From NCBI RefSeq assembly GCF_022230885.1, contig NZ_JAKGCT010000005.1, positions 62,001 to 126,000 of the forward strand: DNA of 64,000 nt, written 5' to 3'. Positions 18,736 to 28,745 of the stretch are shown piece after piece; within the stretch, counting starts at the first letter, position 1; each line of letters opens with the position of its first letter. A program made the translations under genes and the position numbers. The notes below the pieces were generated by a model, which did not search any database, was not told the origin of the DNA, and saw nothing but the letters and a program-made list of their open reading frames with translations. This DNA comes from Paenalcaligenes niemegkensis. Its GTDB lineage: Bacteria; Pseudomonadota; Gammaproteobacteria; Burkholderiales; Burkholderiaceae_B.

Positions 18736-19215
18736 TCACTTCAGTCCCGCCTTATCTAGCCCAAACGCGGCATCCATTGAGCCCGGTACGTTCCGAAATG
18801 CCACTGACAAGCGGTTCCAGCTGTTGATGGCAACAATGCGGAATGTAAGGTCGGTCAGCTCCTTCTCGGAAAGTTCGTTGCGGACGGCGGTATAGATCTC
18901 ATCAGAAATACCGTGTGGTGGCAGTTGGGTAACGGCTTCGGTCCATTCAAGGACGGCCCGCTCGCGTGTCGAAAAGAGCGTGGATTCACGCCAGACGGCG
19001 ATATGGTGAATTCGCAGCTCGCGTTCACCACTGATTTTTGCCTGCTTTACATGCATATCCAGGCAAAATGCACAGCCATTCAGTTGCGACGCACGAATGT
19101 CGATCAAGTGTTCCATTTCTTTATTTACTTCGCTGCTCTCAAGCGCGACACTGAACTCTTGAAGTTTCTTGCCAAAGGCTGGGGCAAGACTGTAATAATT
19201 CAACCGCTGGGTCAT
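18736..19215 (-). CDS. AhpD-like carboxymuconolactone decarboxylase family protein
   Basis: A 159-residue protein with the redox pair CAFC followed by LDMHVKQA, the hallmark of the AhpD/CMD alkylhydroperoxidase fold. The segment RASQLNGCAFCLDMHVKQA also resembles the peroxidase-related family. The ATG at 19215 is preceded by GGAG; a TTG five codons upstream is not needed. Genes of this type are usually found next to a MocR-type regulator, and a truncated one lies just upstream here. Function: probable thiol-based peroxide or radical detoxification. Confidence 0.88.
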   Translation of the reverse strand: MTQRLNYYSLAPAFGKKLQEFSVALESSEVNKEMEHLIDIRASQLNGCAFCLDMHVKQAKISGERELRIHHIAVWRESTLFSTRERAVLEWTEAVTQLPPHGISDEIYTAVRNELSEKELTDLTFRIVAINSWNRLSVAFRNVPGSMDAAFGLDKAGLK

Positions 19216-19297
19216 TTGGGTCTCCTTCAAAAAATATAAGAGTCGCCAATATCGACGGCGACTGCATCAATGGGGCTACATACCAGATAGTGCTGGC

Positions 19298-19531
19298 TTA
19301 CCCGCGCGCTAATACATAGCCCTCTGCGCTTAACAATGCATAGGCCACTGCAACGGTGCCACGCGCTAAGCCAAGCTCTTTAGCAAGGGACCTTGCCGAC
19401 GGAATACGATCGCCAGGCTTGAGAATTCCCTCAGCAATGGCGTGTCTGAAGCGAGAATATAACTGCCGATACAGGGGGTCTGTACTAGCGGGATCCAAAG
19501 TAAATTGCAGAGGTGGATAAGGTTTTGGCAT
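19298..19531 (-). pseudogene. Truncated GntR/MocR-family regulator (DNA-binding part only)
   Basis: A 77-residue reading frame containing a full GntR winged helix: DPLYRQLYSRFRHAIAEGILKPGDRIPSARSLAKELGLARGTV, and AYALLSAEGYVLARG, where a MocR protein would enter the linker to its aminotransferase domain. MocR proteins are about 450-500 residues. Here only 67 bases separate the stop from the next gene region, so the large domain is missing. This is a real truncation, not a base error. A short DNA-binding protein could still be made. The closest partner is the AhpD-like gene downstream. Confidence 0.75.
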
Positions 19532-19546
19532 GGCTCAATTCAAGCA

Positions 19547-20434
19547 TCACCCCAAATACCGCTTAAACCATTCAATACTACGACTCCACGCAAGCTCTGC
19601 CGCTTCCTTGTCATACCGGGGCGTTGAGTCGTTGTGGAATCCGTGGTTAGCGCCGGCGTAGATGTGGGCCTCGTAGACCTTGTTATTCGCTTTGAGGGCA
19701 TCCTCGTAGGCGGGCCAGCCTTGATTGATGTTGGGGTCATGCTCTGCATAATGCAGTTGCAGAGGAGCCTGGATGCGGGCTACGTCCTCGGGGCTGGCCT
19801 GCCGTCCGTAAAACGGCACGGCGGCTGCCAGTTCCGGGTAGGCCACAGCGGCGGCGTTTGAAACGCCACCGCCGTAGCAAAAGCCGATAATGCCGACTTT
19901 TCCTGTTGAGTCTTCGCTTGTGGACATCAGTTCGATCGCGGCGAAGAAGTCATTCATCAGCCGCTCTGGATCAACTTGCTGCTGCAGCTCACGCCCTTTG
20001 TCGTCATTGCCCGGGTAACCGCCTTTTGAGCTGAGTCCATCTGGTGCAATCGCCAGGAAGCCGGCTTTGGCGAGACGGCGCGCAACATCTTCAATATAGG
20101 GGTTCAACCCCCGGTTCTCGTGGACCACGACCACGGCGGGCAATTTGCCCTCGGCGTTGGCGGGTTTGACCAGGTAGGCACGAACGGTGCCGTTACCTTG
20201 CGGCGATGAGTAGCTAATGTACTCGGCCGTAATGTCCGGATCGGTGAACATGACTTGTTGAGCCCATGCATAGTTAGGTCGCATGGAAGCCAGAATAGCC
20301 GTGGCCGTTAGACCACCGATGGCGAATTTGGCGGCCCGGTTCAGAAACTCGCGCTTGCTGATGGCACCATGCACATAAAAGTCATACAGCTCAAGCAATT
20401 CCGGGGAGAAGTCTTTGGCGGTCAGTCTCGACAT
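19547..20434 (-). CDS. Dienelactone hydrolase family protein, exported
   Basis: A 295-residue alpha/beta hydrolase. The first 55 residues include a basic stretch and a hydrophobic segment ending AWA, a likely export signal. The catalytic set is visible: Glu in VVVHENRGL, the nucleophilic Cys in GFCYGGG, Asp in YAEHDPN and His in GANHGFHND. This cysteine form is typical of dienelactone hydrolases. Its substrate here is unknown. It is preceded by AGGAGG-like bases and not clearly in an operon. Confidence 0.88.
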   Translation of the reverse strand: MSRLTAKDFSPELLELYDFYVHGAISKREFLNRAAKFAIGGLTATAILASMRPNYAWAQQVMFTDPDITAEYISYSSPQGNGTVRAYLVKPANAEGKLPAVVVVHENRGLNPYIEDVARRLAKAGFLAIAPDGLSSKGGYPGNDDKGRELQQQVDPERLMNDFFAAIELMSTSEDSTGKVGIIGFCYGGGVSNAAAVAYPELAAAVPFYGRQASPEDVARIQAPLQLHYAEHDPNINQGWPAYEDALKANNKVYEAHIYAGANHGFHNDSTPRYDKEAAELAWSRSIEWFKRYLG

Positions 20435-20545
20435 GGTGCCTCCTTGTTGGGCATCGTGATGGATTATTGCAGCCAGTAAAACGATTACACACCTAAATAG
20501 CTGTCATGCTCAATAGCTTTTGTTCTGGGTGAACCATTTACTGGC

Positions 20546-21422
20546 TCAAACCGGCCGACTTGCCGCCCACTGCACTACGAGCACACTCACCAGCACCATT
20601 ATCAGCCCCACAAAGGCCACTCCGGTAATTGCCTGTGAAAGTACAACCCAGCCAACGATCACCGCAGTTAAGGGGCTGAGCAGGCCCAGCGATGACACGG
20701 CTACACTGGATAAGCGGGCGATGCCTTTAAACCAGAGTACATAGCCCAGCATGGCGCCGACCACGCTGAGGTAGACATAGCCTAAGGATTGACTCATAGA
20801 GAGCGCCGGAAGAGGGTCGTCTGCCAACCACGCTACGGGAGCGAGCAGTAGCCCGCCAAGCAGCAGTTGCCAGCCTGTAAGCGCAAGTACTGACATGCCC
20901 AGTTGCCAGCGGCGGGCAAGCCAGGTGCCGGTGGCCATGCAGATGGCGCCCAGCAAGGCTGCGCCTATGCCGATGGGTTCAAATACGGTTTGTGGTGATA
21001 GCAGCAGAATGGCCATGCCAACGACTCCGGCTATGGCCGACAGCAAGGTAATCCGGGTTGGTGATTTGCTTTCAACCATCCAGATCAGACCCATGATCAA
21101 TATAGGCTGTATGGCACCCAGCACTGCTGCCAGCCCCCGGTAAGCGGTAGGCTGCCACGAAGAGCAGTGCCTGGAAGATGCCGATATTCAGAGCGCTTAG
21201 CGTTAACAGTCGAAACCACAGGTGGCGAGCGGGAATTTCTCGTGTGATCAGCACCAGCAACAGGCCCGCTGGCAAGGCACGGATAAGTGCTGCCGTAAAA
21301 GGACGGTCAGGCGGCAATATCTCGGAGGCGACGATGTAGGTGGTGCCCCAGATCATCGGCGCAAGGGCAGTGAGCAAGACAGCCCGCCACAAAGAGGATG
21401 GCGCGATAGTAGTGGAATTCAT
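20546..21422 (-). CDS. EamA/DMT-superfamily transporter, frameshifted
   Basis: About 292 residues when repaired, with ten hydrophobic segments in two EamA repeats (WGTTYIVASEILPPDRPFTAALIRALPAG in the first, LALTGWQLLLGGLLLAP in the second). The observed frame slips after AAYRLPG and resumes in AVLGAIQPILIMG. The break is a C run at 21134-21138. Two more bases give YRLPGGLAAVLGAIQP, the conserved form, and one fewer also restores the frame. It is divergent from a MarR gene with paired operators between, so it is probably an exporter induced by a MarR ligand. Confidence 0.85.
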
Positions 21423-21429
21423 GGGAATC

Positions 21430-21485
21430 TATCTTCAATTCAAGTTATTATTATTCTGAATGCCAATTACCTTGAAGTCAAGATA
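21430..21485. promoter_or_regulatory. Paired MarR-type operators between EamA transporter and MarR genes
   Basis: Two imperfect copies of the palindrome CTTGA-N2-TCAAG face each other: CTTCAATTCAAG at 21433-21444 and a perfect CTTGAAGTCAAG at 21471-21482. They lie within a larger inverted repeat, TATCTT...TTCAAG at 21430-21444 against 21471-21485 (13 of 15 bases). The second site ends 4 bases before the MarR start codon, fitting autorepression and control of the divergent transporter. Confidence 0.7.
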
Positions 21486-21486
21486 A

Positions 21487-22013
21487 ATGAAATCTGAAAC
21501 TCGCAAAATACAGCCGGATGCAGTGGACCGTATCCTTGCTCAGTGGGCGCGTGAACGCCCTGATCTGAACGTTAGTCCCATGGGCCCTATTGGTAGGCTC
21601 AAACGTTGCGCAGCCCTGCTGGAGCAACAGCTGGAGCCGGGCTTCATACAGTTTGAGCTTAGTTTCTGGGAGTTCGATATGCTTGCAACCCTGTTGCGCT
21701 CAGGCGCGCCTTACAAACTGAGTCCTACCGAGCTTTTTCTACTTTGATGGTGACGTCGGGAACGATGACGCACAGGCTCAAGCGTTTAGAGAGTCGTGAT
21801 TTTATACACCGTGTGGTGAATGAGCAGGACGCGCGCAGCATGCTGGTGCAATTGACGGATAAGGGCCTGGCTCTGATCAATCGTGCAGTTGAGTCGCATG
21901 TAGAGAATGAGCGTCAAATACTGTCGGCGTTAAGCGATCAAGTGCTGGCCGACTTAAACTCGAATTTATCCGTTTTTCTGCAGGCCCTGGAAGCGCAGAA
22001 ACGGGATAAGTAA
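21487..22013 (+). CDS. MarR-family transcriptional regulator, frameshifted
   Basis: About 175 residues when repaired. The N-terminal dimerisation helices and the first part of the winged helix (FELSFWEFDMLATLLRSGAPYKLSPTEL) break at a T5 run (21734-21738). A sixth T gives LFSTLMVTSGTMTHRLKRLESRDFIHRV, the recognition helix and wing, then LTDKGLALINRAVESH. This is the continuous MarR sequence, so the gene is probably intact. It is divergent from the EamA transporter. Confidence 0.88.
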
Positions 22014-22039
22014 GCCGCCCGGCGCGTCCTGCCACTTCT

Positions 22040-22459
22040 CTAGCCGTGATTTTTTATTCCACTGTTGACCATCCAGGTGACGCCATATTTATCTTTGACC
22101 ATGCCAAAAGCGTCGGCCCAGAAGGTGGGCTCCCACGGCATGATGGTAGTGCCATCTGCAGCCAGGGCGTCAAAGACATAAGCTGCCCGGGTGGTGTCGT
22201 TGAACGCCAGCGCCACCGCAAAACCATCTATAGGTCCGGTGGGTTGGTCCGGGCACCCATCTGAAGCCATAAACAGGCCATCATCGAATTTAAGTTGTGC
22301 GTTCATAATACGATCAGCCACTTCAGCATTGAAGTGCTGCTCAAAATCCGGCATTTCTGAAAAACGGCTCATGTTGAGTTCTCCGCCAAGAACCTGCTGA
22401 TAAAACGTCATTGCTTCAGCTGTGTTGCCATTGAATATCAAATAAGGATATACCTGCAT
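22040..22459 (-). CDS. PhnB-like VOC family protein
   Basis: A 139-residue protein beginning MQVYPYLIFNGNTAEAMTFY, with VLGGE and ADRIMNAQLKFDDGLFMASD and a C-terminal W-rich segment FGMVKDKYGVTWMVN. This is the PhnB/YjdN branch of the VOC superfamily, of unclear physiological reaction. The start at 22459 is chosen on the AGGAG site; a longer frame upstream is unrelated. It is divergent from a TetR gene. Confidence 0.85.
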   Translation of the reverse strand: MQVYPYLIFNGNTAEAMTFYQQVLGGELNMSRFSEMPDFEQHFNAEVADRIMNAQLKFDDGLFMASDGCPDQPTGPIDGFAVALAFNDTTRAAYVFDALAADGTTIMPWEPTFWADAFGMVKDKYGVTWMVNSGIKNHG

Positions 22460-22585
22460 GTCATTCTCCTGCCTAAAGGAATTGAACGAGGGGCTTTGCA
22501 TTACAATGTGTACGACGTTCACATAAATTAGCATAGGCTGTAGAATCGAAGCAATACGCTAATCTGAAAAAATACGTAAAATTTT

Positions 22586-23254
22586 ATGAGTAACAAACAG
22601 CAGAGCAGGCCGCGCACGACTTACAGGCATGGCAATCTGAAGCAGGCTTTACTGGATGCCGCTTTGGATCTCGCCCGCGAGCATGGACCAGATGGCATTG
22701 TGCTGCGCGAGGCCACTCGCCGGGCGGGAGTTGCCTTTAGTGCAGCGTATCGGCACTACGAAGGACAGCGCGATTTGCTGGATGCCGTACGCGCCGCGGC
22801 ATTGGCGCAGGTCGCGCGCTCCATGGAGACCGAAATGTCTGCATTGGGACCTTTTGACTCCTCACCTGAGTACGCTAGGAACAGTTTGCGTGCCATTGGC
22901 CGGGCTTATATACGCTTCGCCCTGGATGAGCCAGGCTTGTTCCGTACGGCGTTTGTGATTCCCTTCAGCTTAGATGAAGATACCTTGCCTTTGGTGCAGG
23001 CGGATATGGGCTTGAACCCTTTTCAGTTGCTGGGGATGGCGCTGGACCGCATGCAGGCAGCGGGTCTATTGTCTGCTGCCCAGCGTCCGCAAGCGGAGTT
23101 TTTAGCCTGGTCGGGGGTGCATGGCATGGCCATGCTGATGCTTGATGGCCCTCTTCGGGACTATCCTGAAGCGCAGCTTAAAAATTTGTCGCAGCGTTTG
23201 CTGCTAATGGTGGAGCAAGGTTTACAGGATGGACGTGATGCAGATTTGGGTTGA
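22586..23254 (+). CDS. TetR/AcrR-family transcriptional regulator
   Basis: A 222-residue TetR protein. The helix-turn-helix covers about residues 16-62 ([49 protein letters not shown]), followed by a C-terminal WHG-type ligand domain ([18 protein letters not shown]). It overlaps the start of the yaiI gene by 17 bases. The divergent PhnB-like gene is a possible target. Confidence 0.9.
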   Translation: MSNKQQSRPRTTYRHGNLKQALLDAALDLAREHGPDGIVLREATRRAGVAFSAAYRHYEGQRDLLDAVRAAALAQVARSMETEMSALGPFDSSPEYARNSLRAIGRAYIRFALDEPGLFRTAFVIPFSLDEDTLPLVQADMGLNPFQLLGMALDRMQAAGLLSAAQRPQAEFLAWSGVHGMAMLMLDGPLRDYPEAQLKNLSQRLLLMVEQGLQDGRDADLG

Positions 23255-23696
23255 TGCGGATGCTTGTCCGGTCGTGGTAAAAGATATTCTGTTTCGCGCG
23301 GCAAAGCGCTGGCAGCGGCCTTTAACGCTGGTGGCGAATCAGATGCTGCATACGCCGCCATCGCCTTTGATTAAAGCGGTGCAGGTTCCACGAGGCTTTG
23401 ATGTGGCCGATGACTACATCGTGTTGCACGCCAGCCCTGGCGATCTGGTCATTACAGGCGATATTCCGCTGGCTGCGCAACTGGTCGAGAAGAGCGCTTT
23501 CGTGCTGAGCCCCCGAGGTGAGCGTTTTACCGCCGATAATATACGTGAGCGCTTGTCGATTCGGGACATGCTGGAAGAATTGCGAGGGGCGGGTGTGGAG
23601 ACGGGCGGGCCGGCGGCCTTTAGTCAGGCTGATCGGCGCGAGTTTGCGAATGCATTGGATCGTTTGATGATGATGTCGCTACGTAAGTCGTTGTAG
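23238..23696 (+). CDS. YaiI/YqxD family (DUF188) protein
   Basis: A 152-residue PIN-like protein. The N-terminus [18 protein letters not shown] and the segments [32 protein letters not shown] and NIRERLS are characteristic of the DUF188 family. The conserved Asp residues suggest a nuclease-like metal site, but no activity is established. The start at 23238 is preferred over 23229 because the family begins with this motif. Confidence 0.9.
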   Translation: MQIWVDADACPVVVKDILFRAAKRWQRPLTLVANQMLHTPPSPLIKAVQVPRGFDVADDYIVLHASPGDLVITGDIPLAAQLVEKSAFVLSPRGERFTADNIRERLSIRDMLEELRGAGVETGGPAAFSQADRREFANALDRLMMMSLRKSL

Positions 23697-23896
23697 CTCT
23701 CTATAAAAAGGACTTTGTTCTTATTCTGCCTCGGCAGTGTCATCCGTGTTCAAGGCTTCGCATATACTTCAGGCAGGCAACGGTAAGGCAGCCGCTATTT
23801 CCAGTTTGCTTGCGATTAATGTGAGCTAAGGGTATTGGCTAAGGTGAATAATAAAGTGCAGTTTCTACCATTTAAATCCGCAGGAGTCAGTGACGC
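23697..23896. other. Intergenic region upstream of the LacI gene
   Basis: No gene or RNA was recognised in these 200 bases. AGGAG precedes the start of the LacI gene at 23897. Confidence 0.4.
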
Positions 23897-24928
23897 ATGA
23901 AGGGCGACGATACTGCGCGCCGTGTGACTATACGCGATGTATCCAGAGTAGCTGGTGTTTCGCTGACGACAGTATCACACGCGCTGAACGACCGGGGTGC
24001 GGTAGATCCTGTGACTCGAGCTATGGTGAAACAGGTTGCTGAGAAGTTGGGCTATACGCCCAATGTGCGTGCACAGCGTTTACGTTCTGGGCAATCTAAT
24101 AGCATCGCTATTGTGTCTGCAATGCCGTTTGCGGTTTCCGGTGGGCAGTCCAGGCTCGGCTTCATGATGGAGATTGCCGCCATAGCGGCGGAAGAAGCCA
24201 TGAAGCAAGGGTTAGCGCTGGTGTTTGTGCCGCCTTTAGAGATTGCAGCTAACTTACTTCAGCGCTTGGATATTGATGGCGCCATCGTAATCGAACCTTT
24301 GGCAGACGACCCCAGTATTCGACTGTTGCAGGATCGTGGCGTGGCCTTGGTATCCATCGGTTCTCAATCGGGGCCAGATAGCGTCATTCCTTATGTAGAC
24401 TTGCATTCCGAGGCAACAGCTACCTTGCTGTTGGAACATCTTTATGCCCGAGGCTGTCGCCGAATTGCCCTGTTGCAGGGCACTGCAGCACGGAGCTCTT
24501 ATCGCTCTAACGCCCAGGCATATAAGAAATTTATCGATGTACATGGCTTGGAGCATCGGTACGCTGAAGCCGACGAAGAGGATGGGGAGGAGGGTGGAAG
24601 AAAAGCATGCCAAGAACTATTTATGCGCTATCCCGACACGGATGCGATTTGTGTGCCGGTTGATGCCTTTGCCACAGGTGTAATGCGCCAAGCGGCAGCC
24701 ATGGGGAAGCACATTCCTCATAACCTGATGGTGGCAACTCGTTACGATGGACTACGGGCACGGACAGCAACGCCTCCGCTAACAGCGATTAATCTGCATT
24801 TGACGGATATTGCCTCGCTGGCTGTTGAGCTTCTTTTTGAGCATATTTCTGGCAACAGGCACCGAAGCTGTGTTGCGGGGCCTATGCCAGAACTGGTTGC
24901 GCGGCTTTCTACTGGATCATTTGTTTAG
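23897..24928 (+). CDS. LacI-family transcriptional regulator of the purine-like block
   Basis: A 343-residue LacI protein with helix-turn-helix VTIRDVSRVAGVSLTTVSHALND and the hinge YTPNVRAQRLRSG, then a type 1 periplasmic-binding fold (SIAIVSAMPF, GAIVIEP, RIALLQGTA, YPDTDAICVPVDAFATGVM). It converges with the operon 24925-28410 and overlaps its 3' end by 4 bases. Twin LacI-type palindromes at 28480-28524, upstream of that operon, are the likely binding sites. Confidence 0.9.
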   Translation: MKGDDTARRVTIRDVSRVAGVSLTTVSHALNDRGAVDPVTRAMVKQVAEKLGYTPNVRAQRLRSGQSNSIAIVSAMPFAVSGGQSRLGFMMEIAAIAAEEAMKQGLALVFVPPLEIAANLLQRLDIDGAIVIEPLADDPSIRLLQDRGVALVSIGSQSGPDSVIPYVDLHSEATATLLLEHLYARGCRRIALLQGTAARSSYRSNAQAYKKFIDVHGLEHRYAEADEEDGEEGGRKACQELFMRYPDTDAICVPVDAFATGVMRQAAAMGKHIPHNLMVATRYDGLRARTATPPLTAINLHLTDIASLAVELLFEHISGNRHRSCVAGPMPELVARLSTGSFV

Positions 24929-25631
24929 CTGGAAAAGATAACGAACACGCCTGACATAAACGCAAAAATCAATACACCTAAACGAAGCGTTCGCTGATTG
25001 ATTCGAGCATGTATTGCATGACTGGCTAGCATCCCCAGCAATAGCGCAGGCAAGCACCATAGTGCGTACTCTAGGTGTTTCCAGGCAATATTATCGGTAA
25101 CTGCCAAGGCAATAAGCGAAATGATCTCGCCTACCAGAAAGCATAGCGCCACGGTTGAACGTAGGGTGGAAACCGGCGCATGCTGGTAAACCAAGGTCAG
25201 TGGAGGCCCCCGATACCGGTTGCGGTTTCAGTAATGCCAGTTACCAGACCCGTTAAAGTGAAAGCCTTTTTCCCAGGCGTGAAGGCCGGTACAGTGAGCG
25301 AAACGATAACTGCAAGAATAGTGCTGATGCCGACGACCATATTCAACCAGTAGCTGGAAAGCAGCACCAAGACCCACAACCCTGCAAAGGTGCCTGCTAA
25401 TCGGCCCACAGTAATCCAACCTGCTCCGCGTATATCAATGGCTTTGTATTCACGTAAGGCCACGTAGGCATTTAAAGGCAGCATTAAATATAACAAGGCG
25501 CCCGGTATCATATCTGCCTGTATCAGGGCGAGTATGGGTACGACGATCAGGGCAAACCCCATGCCCGTAGTGCCCTGAATAAAAGCGGCGATAAATACTG
25601 TAGCTGTTATCAAGGCGAAATGGGCGATCAT
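24925..25631 (-). CDS. TauE/SafE (TSUP) family membrane exporter, frameshifted
   Basis: About 235 residues when repaired, with seven to eight membrane segments. The first part (FIQGTTGMGFALIVVPILAL) slips to a stop after ATGIGGLH and resumes in LVYQHAPVSTLRSTVA. The break is a C run at 25207-25211; a sixth base gives IGGPPLTLVYQH, the conserved TSUP repeat signature. The start overlaps the amidohydrolase stop (ATGA). It is likely to be an exporter of a small organic or sulfur anion linked to the amidohydrolase reaction. Confidence 0.85.
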
Positions 25632-27046
25632 AACGTTAGTACACTCTTTTCCTGACGTTGGGTGCGATGCAGAGCAGAAGGGGCATGCAGCTTCTGAATA
25701 TTCGCATTGCTAATGGCATGCTCGGCGATGCTATTGATTTCGTCCATCAACGCCAGGGCGTCCCAATCAATAGGCCAGCCTTCCCAAAGGCGCAGTTTTC
25801 CGTCAACGAATACCGCTTGTATCTGGTCACGTGCGGCCATGCGTACGAGCTCCCATGGAATATCCCAGGATGGAGTCATTTCAGGTACGCGTATATCGAG
25901 CAGTAAAAAATCTGCCTGTTTCCCTGGACTAATGTCGCCAATTTCTTCTCCTAAACCTATGGCATCTGCGCCTCCACGGGTGGCCATGTCCAACCATAAC
26001 CAGCCTCCACCGCAGGAAGAATCACCCACAGCCATTCCGAAGGCGAAGCGTTGAGCTGCTTCTGCGTAATCCATGAGGCGGAAGGCGTCGCTGCGGGTGC
26101 CGTCGGTACCGAGACCTAATCTAACATTTTGCATGCTCATGGACTCAGCAGGTGCGACGGCATTGCCTTTCCATGCACTGGCCACCGGGTTATAGGCAAC
26201 CGCGCAGCCTCGATCAGCCATGATTTTTATTTCTAATGGCGTCACCAACGTGGCGTGAGCGAGCAGGGTCGCAGGCCCTAAGGCGTTGACGTTGTTCAGA
26301 TGCTCAATAGGTCGCAGGCGATTCGTATTCAGCGAACGCTCAACTGCGACCAGATGCTCATTGGCATGCGTTTGAAACACACGACCTGCCTCTTCGCATA
26401 GTTGATAGACGCTTGCCAACATGGCATCACTAGCGACCTCGGGTATGGAGATTGCCAGGGAAGGCGTGATCAGTGGATGATGTTCCCATTGGGACAAATG
26501 CTGCACGGCACGACGTTGAATCGGGATAGGGTCAACGATTTGGTCATTCACCTTGTCATTGCAAATCAGGCCAAGCACGCAGCGCAAGCCAGCATCTGTC
26601 GTGGCGTTAACAATGGCGTCCAGCCCTTCTGAAGATCTTGTGCCTGCGTCACACACGGTAGTGAAACCACCTCGCAAGGCTTCTAATGCAGCGAGCTTTG
26701 AAGAGGCATATAAATGATTGGCATTCAAAGTGCTTTCCAAGGGCACCCATACGCGTTTAAAGATTTCAGATGGTTCCCCGAAAACCAGCGATTTTCCATA
26801 TGACTGTGTCAGATGGTGATGCGAGTCTACAAAGCCTGGCATTAAAAGTTTGCCGGGCAGCTCTACCCTTGGCCTATCCGGGTATTGTTTAAGGATGAGG
26901 CTGCGAGGGCCAGCCGCGATGAATAGGCCATTCTCTACGACAACGGCATGGTCGCGTACGGTGCCCTTGTCTAACAGCAGCCATTCGGGCAAAAACACAT
27001 TGGCTTGTTGTAGTGTTTCCAGGTTTGTGGGAAAAAGCGATTTCAT
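25628..27046 (-). CDS. Amidohydrolase (guanine-deaminase/8-oxoguanine-deaminase/triazine hydrolase superfamily)
   Basis: About 472 residues. The metal site appears as DSHHHLTQS, then THANEH, the His in LLAHATLV and the Asp in LGTDGTRSD. The C-terminal composite domain includes GDISPGKQADFLLLD. The start at 27046 is chosen since an AAGAAGG site lies upstream; a longer frame would run into the permease gene. It sits between an NCS2 nucleobase permease and a TauE-like exporter, so it probably deaminates or hydrolyses an imported N-heterocycle such as a purine. Substrate not known. Confidence 0.85.
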   Translation of the reverse strand: MKSLFPTNLETLQQANVFLPEWLLLDKGTVRDHAVVVENGLFIAAGPRSLILKQYPDRPRVELPGKLLMPGFVDSHHHLTQSYGKSLVFGEPSEIFKRVWVPLESTLNANHLYASSKLAALEALRGGFTTVCDAGTRSSEGLDAIVNATTDAGLRCVLGLICNDKVNDQIVDPIPIQRRAVQHLSQWEHHPLITPSLAISIPEVASDAMLASVYQLCEEAGRVFQTHANEHLVAVERSLNTNRLRPIEHLNNVNALGPATLLAHATLVTPLEIKIMADRGCAVAYNPVASAWKGNAVAPAESMSMQNVRLGLGTDGTRSDAFRLMDYAEAAQRFAFGMAVGDSSCGGGWLWLDMATRGGADAIGLGEEIGDISPGKQADFLLLDIRVPEMTPSWDIPWELVRMAARDQIQAVFVDGKLRLWEGWPIDWDALALMDEINSIAEHAISNANIQKLHAPSALHRTQRQEKSVLTL

Positions 27047-27062
27047 GAAAATACCTTCTTGT

Positions 27063-28410
27063 TTACTCTTGACTGGGTAGTGGGCTGGCGGCGGGCAGGG
27101 CTGTACGTCTTTTACCCAGGTGTACGAATACAAAATTAAGCACAGCAGCGGTGACGGCACCCATGGCAACACCATTGGCCATCAACAGCCGCAACTGGGA
27201 GGGAACATGTTCGTAGATTCCAGGAACTACAATAGGAAGCAGGCCCATAGCCAGAGCGGTCGAGACCACATACATATTGCCGTGCTCGCGCAGATCGACT
27301 TTACGCAGCATATCGATTCCCATGGTGCCGACAATAGCGAATACCAGCAGGCCGGTCGCTCCGATGACGGCTCCCGGAATGAGGCTGATTAACGAAGACA
27401 AAGGTGTGAACAGGCCAAATAGCACTAAAAAACCTCCGGCAACGGCAGTGACGTAGCGCGAGCGGACATTGGTGGCACGGATAATGCCAATGTTCTCTCC
27501 ACTTGTGATGATGAGTGAGGTACCAAAGATTCCGCCTATCAACGAGGCCAAACCATCTCCACGTATGGTCTTGGGAACGTCAAGCTGCTGTTCTTGTTCG
27601 GTTTTTTCCCCAATACCTCATTTAACGCTACAGTCTGTCCAGTGGCTTCCACCATAGAGATGAGGGTGAAAATTAATAGTGGAGTAGCAGCAATAAGGTT
27701 GAATTTAGGTGAGCCAAAAGGAAAAGGTGTCGGAGCGGCAAGCAATGGTGTGAGCGAGACCTGATCAATTGACATCAGGCCCATAAGCGCTGACGAGAAG
27801 GCCCCCACCAGCAAACCGAGCAGAATGGTTAACTGGCGACTGGTGCCTCGCAGCAGGCGTGAAAATAGCAGCGTAGAGGCAATGGTGATGAAGGCCATCA
27901 ACAGATTGACTGGGCTTCCGAAATCTGGGGATCCTGGTGCACCTGCTATAAGTTTTCCAGAAATTTGTGCGAGATTGATGGCAACCAAGATCAGCATCAC
28001 GCCAATGACCAACGAAGGGAAATAGCGCAAGAATCGCTTGAAAATCGGCACAATCAAGAAATACAGGAGGGCAGCAAGAATGACGGCTCCAGACGCTGTC
28101 TGCAAATCGGTTTGTTGTGCTATCAAAATAAATAAAATGATAGGCGCGCCCCCGGCAGCATGACAAAGGGTAGGCGTGCGCCGAATCCAAGAGGGCCAAA
28201 CGATTGGATGAGCGAGCCCAAGCCGCATACGATGAAGGTGGCGCTTAATAACTGGATGGTTAGCTCAGGTGTAAAGCCCAGCGCTTTGCTCATCAAGAAT
28301 ACGGAGGCAATCGGCGATGCCGCCATCACAACAACGTGCTGCAGCCCGAAAGCGAGCATTTTTTGTGGAGATTGAATTTCGTCCACTGGCGAACATGTAG
28401 AACCTTGCAT
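27063..28410 (-). CDS. NCS2 nucleobase:cation symporter (xanthine/uracil permease family), two frameshifts
   Basis: About 449 residues when repaired, normal for NCS2. Family landmarks are the N-terminal LAFGLQHVVVMAASPIASV, LIQSFGPLGFGARLP, the central GSPVNLLMAFITIAST and EATGQTVALNE, and the C-terminal GTSLIITSGENIGIIRATNVRSRYV with GLLPIVVPG. The frame breaks twice: at a C5 run (28149-28153), where one base restores MLPGGAPIILF, and at a T6 run (27602-27607), where one base restores LGKKTEQEQQLDVPKTIRGDG. The gene probably is intact. GAAGGAGA precedes the ATG at 28410. Confidence 0.88.
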
Positions 28411-28479
28411 GGTTGTCTCCTTCGGCAGCGATGATATTGCATATCTGTGCCGTTTTGTTTGTCGTTATATTTTTATATA

Positions 28480-28524
28480 AAACGTTTTGGTTGTGTATAA
28501 ACTGTCAACCAAAACGTTTTGGTA
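28480..28524. promoter_or_regulatory. Twin LacI-type operators upstream of the NCS2 permease operon
   Basis: A perfect 16-base palindrome ACCAAAACGTTTTGGT lies at 28509-28524. A partial copy, AAAACGTTTT plus GG, lies at 28480-28491. Both are centred on CG, as in LacI/PurR operators, and the centres are 32 bases apart, about three helical turns. The LacI gene at 23897-24928 is the obvious binder. The region also carries an A+T-rich promoter for the minus-strand operon. Confidence 0.82.
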
Positions 28525-28745
28525 GTGTAGTTTGAACTTGTTTTTCATGCAAGATCTAAGTGTGAGTTTTAGCAGCCGAAGGACCATGTGGGGCGTAGAC
28601 CTTCATGCTCGCATTGCAGATTTAGCGGTATAAGCCGTTTGGCGATATGGCGCTGGGTCTTGCCTTTAAGCTCAAATTCCAGAAGCCTGAAGCGCCGCAG
28701 CTCGAATTGGGTTAACCTTTCAGAACGTTTATTAAGGAGCATTTC
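28525..28745. other. Intergenic region upstream of ppiC
   Basis: No gene was recognised. TTAAGGAGCATTTC is the ribosome site and spacer for ppiC at 28746. Confidence 0.4.

Noticed and set aside
23697..23896. A tRNA or small RNA gene upstream of the LacI gene
   Set aside because: No cloverleaf or terminator hairpin could be drawn.
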